Assembly: GCA_964501335.1 (NCBI GenBank)
Contig: CAZCTC010000026.1
Coordinates: 1-64,000 of the forward strand
Origin: CAZCTC01 sp964501335
GTDB taxonomy: Bacteria; Chloroflexota; Anaerolineae; B4-G1; SLSP01
Reading direction: 5' to 3'
Length of the DNA: 64,000 nucleotides
Shown here one piece after another: positions 61,486-64,000 of the stretch. Each line of letters starts with the position of its first letter. Position 1 is the stretch's first letter. A program made the position numbers and the translations under genes. The notes under the pieces are model-generated. The model had not been told where the DNA came from, ran no database searches, and was given only the letters and a program-made list of their open reading frames with translations.

Positions 61486-62202
61486 ATGATGGGGTTAAAG
61501 CGAGCCGTCGTTTGTTTACCGGAAACGTCGGCACTGCGCCACTTGCTGGTGCAGGCCGGGATAACTGTTATTTCTGAGCCGCCTTTGACCGGACATCCTT
61601 TCAGTATGTGGGTGCGGGATACGGCGTTTTGTACGCCGGTTGGATTTGTGTGGTTGCGCATGGGAACGGCTGCCCGTGAGGCGGAATCGGATTGGATGGG
61701 GGAAATTTTGCGCCGTGAGAAGGTGTTGCGGATCGGGGTGATTCAAGTTCCGGGCCGGGTTGAAGGCGGCGATGTTTTGTTGGCCGGGGATATTGCTTTT
61801 GTGGGGCGTTCGGCGCGTACGAATGCCGAAGGCGCGGCGCAAATCCGGCATATTCTGGAACATTTGGGTTATGCTGTCCGGGAGACTTATGTGCCGGCGC
61901 CCTATCTTCATCTTAATGATGCTTTGGGGGTGATTTCTCCCCATCGATTGCTGGCCTGCACCGAAGTTTTTCCCGAAGAGCTTTTCCATGGGTTCGATGT
62001 GATTATGGTGGCACCCGCTCCCGGGCAACTTGCCGCCGCCAATTTGCTGGCTTTGAATGAAAATGAGGTTGTAGTGGAGCTTTCCAATCGTACGGCGGTT
62101 GAAGCTCTGCGAGATGCAGAGATACGGGTGCATGCGGTGGCGTTGCCAGAGCTGGGGATGAGTCCGGGGGGACCTGGAAGTCTGGTGTTGCCGGTTGTTT
62201 GA
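61486..62202 (+). CDS. Amidinotransferase/DDAH-like protein without the C-terminal catalytic Cys
   Basis: The 238-residue pentein-fold protein resembles dimethylarginine dimethylaminohydrolase. WVRDTAF near 42, RVEGGDVLLAG near 92, AFVGRSARTNAEG near 106 and YLHLNDALGVISPHRLLAC near 143 (catalytic-type His in LHL) are all recognisable. In DDAH the catalytic Cys sits a few residues after a GG near the end; here that stretch reads MSPGGPGSLVLPVV and contains no Cys. The only other Cys residues are internal. So either the chemistry differs, the protein is inactive, or the end is mis-framed. AAGGGGGATCT precedes the ATG. It is probably cytoplasmic. Confidence 0.75.
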   Translation: MMGLKRAVVCLPETSALRHLLVQAGITVISEPPLTGHPFSMWVRDTAFCTPVGFVWLRMGTAAREAESDWMGEILRREKVLRIGVIQVPGRVEGGDVLLAGDIAFVGRSARTNAEGAAQIRHILEHLGYAVRETYVPAPYLHLNDALGVISPHRLLACTEVFPEELFHGFDVIMVAPAPGQLAAANLLALNENEVVVELSNRTAVEALRDAEIRVHAVALPELGMSPGGPGSLVLPVV

Positions 62203-62210
62203 GGTCGGCT

Positions 62211-62243
62211 ATGCATCTCGCCGCCTTGGGCGGCGAGATGTAT
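62211..62243. terminator. 15-bp hairpin after the amidinotransferase-like gene
   Basis: ATGCATCTCGCCGCC pairs with GGCGGCGAGATGTAT (one G-T pair) over a TTG loop, nine bases after the stop. No long U-run follows on the plus strand. Confidence 0.65.
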
Positions 62244-62375
62244 AGAGTGCTTGTGCAAGGGAGGACGATTTCTCTGTAAAATCCCCCGTTGGAGTGATGT
62301 GGTTTCTTCTATTTCCGGCTATACTCCCGTTATGCAGGCAATCAAACGGAATTGTTTTGATGAAAGGAGTGTTGC

Positions 62376-62924
62376 ATGGAGAAAACGTCAGGACGGGGGG
62401 CGGAGATCGGCTTGGGTGAGCTGGCTGTCAAGACTGCCATTGTTCATATGGTTACATATTTCTTGATGGGAATTCTGGCCTTTAACCTTTTGGGGTATAC
62501 CGATCGTTTTCAGTTGCCTTATATGGCCTGCTGGATGCGTCCAACCGACAGTCCCGTGGTGACGGCCGGTGTGTTGTTCCAGCCGATCCGCGGATTGATC
62601 TTTGCGCTGGCTTTTTATCCCTTGCGGGAGATCCTTTTCGGGCGCAAGAACGGGTGGTTGATCATGGCCGGGCTGTTGGTGGGATTGGGGATTTTTTCCA
62701 CTTTCGGGCCGACTCCGGGTTCGGTGGAGGGGTTGGTTTATACAGTGATTCCCGTCACCGATCAGCTTCTTGGCTGGTTGGAAGTGGTGCCGCAGGCGTT
62801 GTTGTTGTCGTTCATTCTTTTTCAATGGGTGCGACATCCGCAGGTGCGCTGGTTGAACTGGCTGTTGGGAATATTTTCTCTTCTGGTCGTGGCGATGGCT
62901 GTGTTGGGATTGGTGTTTGGGTAA
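62376..62924 (+). CDS. Small polytopic membrane protein
   Basis: I do not recognise the family. The 182 residues hold about four or five TM segments (roughly 18-38, 65-85, 92-112, 130-150, 158-180) with loops containing MACWMRPTDSPVV and FGPTPGSVEGL. A conserved-looking RxxREILFG loop follows the second TM. AAAGGAG lies six bases before the ATG. No signal peptide is needed. It is encoded alone between two hairpins. Confidence 0.6.
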   Translation: MEKTSGRGAEIGLGELAVKTAIVHMVTYFLMGILAFNLLGYTDRFQLPYMACWMRPTDSPVVTAGVLFQPIRGLIFALAFYPLREILFGRKNGWLIMAGLLVGLGIFSTFGPTPGSVEGLVYTVIPVTDQLLGWLEVVPQALLLSFILFQWVRHPQVRWLNWLLGIFSLLVVAMAVLGLVFG

Positions 62925-62943
62925 AAAGAGAGGGTTTTTAATT

Positions 62944-62981
62944 CATAGGTGGGGCGGCTTTCTGAAGCCGCCCCACCTATG
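62944..62981. terminator. Perfect 17-bp hairpin with TCTG loop, bidirectional terminator
   Basis: CATAGGTGGGGCGGCTT and complement around TCTG, placed between convergent stops at 62924 and 63029. TTTTTAATT precedes it on the plus strand and TTGTTT follows. Confidence 0.8.
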
Positions 62982-63028
62982 TTGTTTAGTCTTTGAGATT
63001 AGTCGTATAGGTTGAGATTTTTTTGTTA

Positions 63029-64000
63029 TTACATGGAGGGCTGCAAGGCGTCGAAGGCGCAGCGGCTGAGGCAGAGGCCGCAGCGAGCGCAGCGTTCTTC
63101 GTGAATGCGGATGCGGCGGTTTTCCAGATAGAGCGCGTCGTAGACGCAGCTGGTGACGCAGCGATTGCAGCCCGTGCAGCGCTCGGGCGTGAGCAACGGT
63201 GGCTCGGTCATTTGCGGAATGCCCTGGGTCAGGGTGAGTCCCTGGATCTCTTTCAGCGAAGTGTAGTTGTGGTTGTTGAGCCACAGGTCGAGTTCCCGGG
63301 CGATTTTGCCGTAGACGGCCGGCCCGTGGGTGATGGCGGCGGTGCAGACCTGGACGGCGCTGGCGCCGGCCATCATAAATTCCACGACATCGGTGCCGGT
63401 CGTGATCCCGCCGACGCCGATGATCGGCACAGAGACCACGCGGGCGATTTCATAGACCATCCGCAGGGCTAACGGCTTGAGGGCGGGGCCGGACATCCAG
63501 CCGTAGCCGGTTTTGCCGCCCAGCCAGGAGCGCCCGCCGTGTTCGATGTCGATGCCGAGCACCGGGCCGTAGGAATTGACCGCGACGATGCCGTCAACGC
63601 CGGCTTCCTGGGCGGCCAGGGCCGCGCGATGGGCGTCGCGGAAGGGGCTGATTTTAACGAAGACGGGCACATCCAGGGCGGCTTTGGCCGCGCGGATGGC
63701 CTCTTGCATAGGGGAGGGATCATCGCCGATGTAATGGGTGCTGAGTTCGACGGCGTCGGCGAAGGGGCGGACGCGCGGGGCGAGCCGGGCGATATCGTCG
63801 GCGGTATAGCCCAGGCCTACGATCAAAGGAAGATTGGCGGTGCGGGCTTTGGGGTATTCGATTTCCAGCCAGCGTTCCGGTTCCAGTTCGGACCAGAGTT
63901 CGGTGTTGAGGAAGAAGGTTTTGAAGTCGGCCATATTGGGCTGCGGCACGTCGGCGGGGCGGATGGAGATGGTTTTGGAGACGAGCGCCGAGGCGCCGCC
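63029..64000 (-). CDS. PreA/dihydroorotate-dehydrogenase-like flavoprotein with two 4Fe-4S clusters (N-terminus outside window)
   Basis: The reading frame runs off the right edge, so the true start is missing; GTG 63949 is inside the gene because GGASALVSKTISIRPADV continues upstream in frame. The visible part is an FMN-binding TIM barrel (VFVKISPFRD, GIVAVNSYGP, IIGVGGITTGTDVVEFMMAG, ASAVQVCTA), followed by two 4Fe-4S motifs, CTGCNRCVTSC and CARCGLCLSRC, near the C-terminus. This matches the catalytic subunit PreA (dihydropyrimidine dehydrogenase) or a ferredoxin-fused dihydroorotate dehydrogenase. A PreT-type partner is not in the window, so the substrate is open. Confidence 0.88.
   Translation of the reverse strand, partial: GGASALVSKTISIRPADVPQPNMADFKTFFLNTELWSELEPERWLEIEYPKARTANLPLIVGLGYTADDIARLAPRVRPFADAVELSTHYIGDDPSPMQEAIRAAKAALDVPVFVKISPFRDAHRAALAAQEAGVDGIVAVNSYGPVLGIDIEHGGRSWLGGKTGYGWMSGPALKPLALRMVYEIARVVSVPIIGVGGITTGTDVVEFMMAGASAVQVCTAAITHGPAVYGKIARELDLWLNNHNYTSLKEIQGLTLTQGIPQMTEPPLLTPERCTGCNRCVTSCVYDALYLENRRIRIHEERCARCGLCLSRCAFDALQPSM

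Overview
The window looks like a chromosomal segment of an uncultured-type Chloroflexota bacterium, probably an Anaerolineae or Caldilineae relative. This is inferred from content and is not proven. Pointers are very large multi-GAF sensor kinases, a cyclase/AAA/TPR giant, secreted C25-type peptidases ending in an LPLVxR-like tail, a split MetV/MetF system with MetH, and short intergenic hairpins almost everywhere. No rRNA, tRNA, CRISPR array, transposase or phage gene was recognised.

Layout. (1) 0-6 kb: a TelA-like protein, then three genes (four protein units) of histidine-kinase-like proteins that lack the phospho-accepting His and the nucleotide-binding glycine boxes, with a DUF1848 gene translationally coupled to the first. 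A 163-bp tandem duplication follows. (2) 6-10 kb, minus strand: an eight-TM protein overlapping an octaheme hydroxylamine-oxidoreductase-like cytochrome, then a possible PATAN-type protein and a second polytopic membrane protein. (3) 10-27 kb, minus strand: a tightly packed run of 14 genes for a surface glycan, with GmhB and HldE (ADP-heptose supply), four GT9 heptosyltransferase-like proteins (one degenerate), several GT4/GT2 enzymes, a glycosyltransferase fused to UDP-galactopyranose mutase, an SDR and an amidohydrolase. DUF1328 and PRC-barrel genes sit upstream. (4) 27.8-35.3 kb, minus strand: a five-GAF sensor kinase, a second sensor kinase and an NHL-repeat lipoprotein in one operon, divergent from (5) a 1372-residue cyclase/AAA/TPR protein at 35.5-39.7 kb. 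(6) 39.7-48.4 kb: two paralogous secreted C25-like peptidases, each with a GGWWST hexapeptide array inserted in a PPC-like domain. (7) 48.4-51.8 kb, minus strand: a small CxxC protein and an ECF transporter T subunit plus fused A-A ATPase. (8) 52-59 kb, plus strand: MoxR ATPase, then MetV, MetF and MetH. (9) 59-64 kb: YgbA-like protein, YbaK-type deacylase, a 21-bp tandem repeat tract, an amidinotransferase-like protein without its usual C-terminal Cys, a small membrane protein, and a PreA-like dehydrogenase cut by the window edge.

Working together: regions 2 and 9 hint at nitrogen-oxide chemistry (HAO-like cytochrome, YgbA). Region 3 should build and attach heptose- and possibly galactofuranose-containing glycans. 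Regions 4 and 5 share a divergent promoter region and look like a signalling locus. Region 8 is the methyl-THF/methionine branch of one-carbon metabolism.

The most unusual non-genic signal is a dispersed family of 16-20 bp perfect hairpins. They have a 3-4 nt loop (usually TCTG or CAGA) and arms that differ in sequence yet stay complementary. Several copies are embedded in a larger composite repeat found in both orientations.
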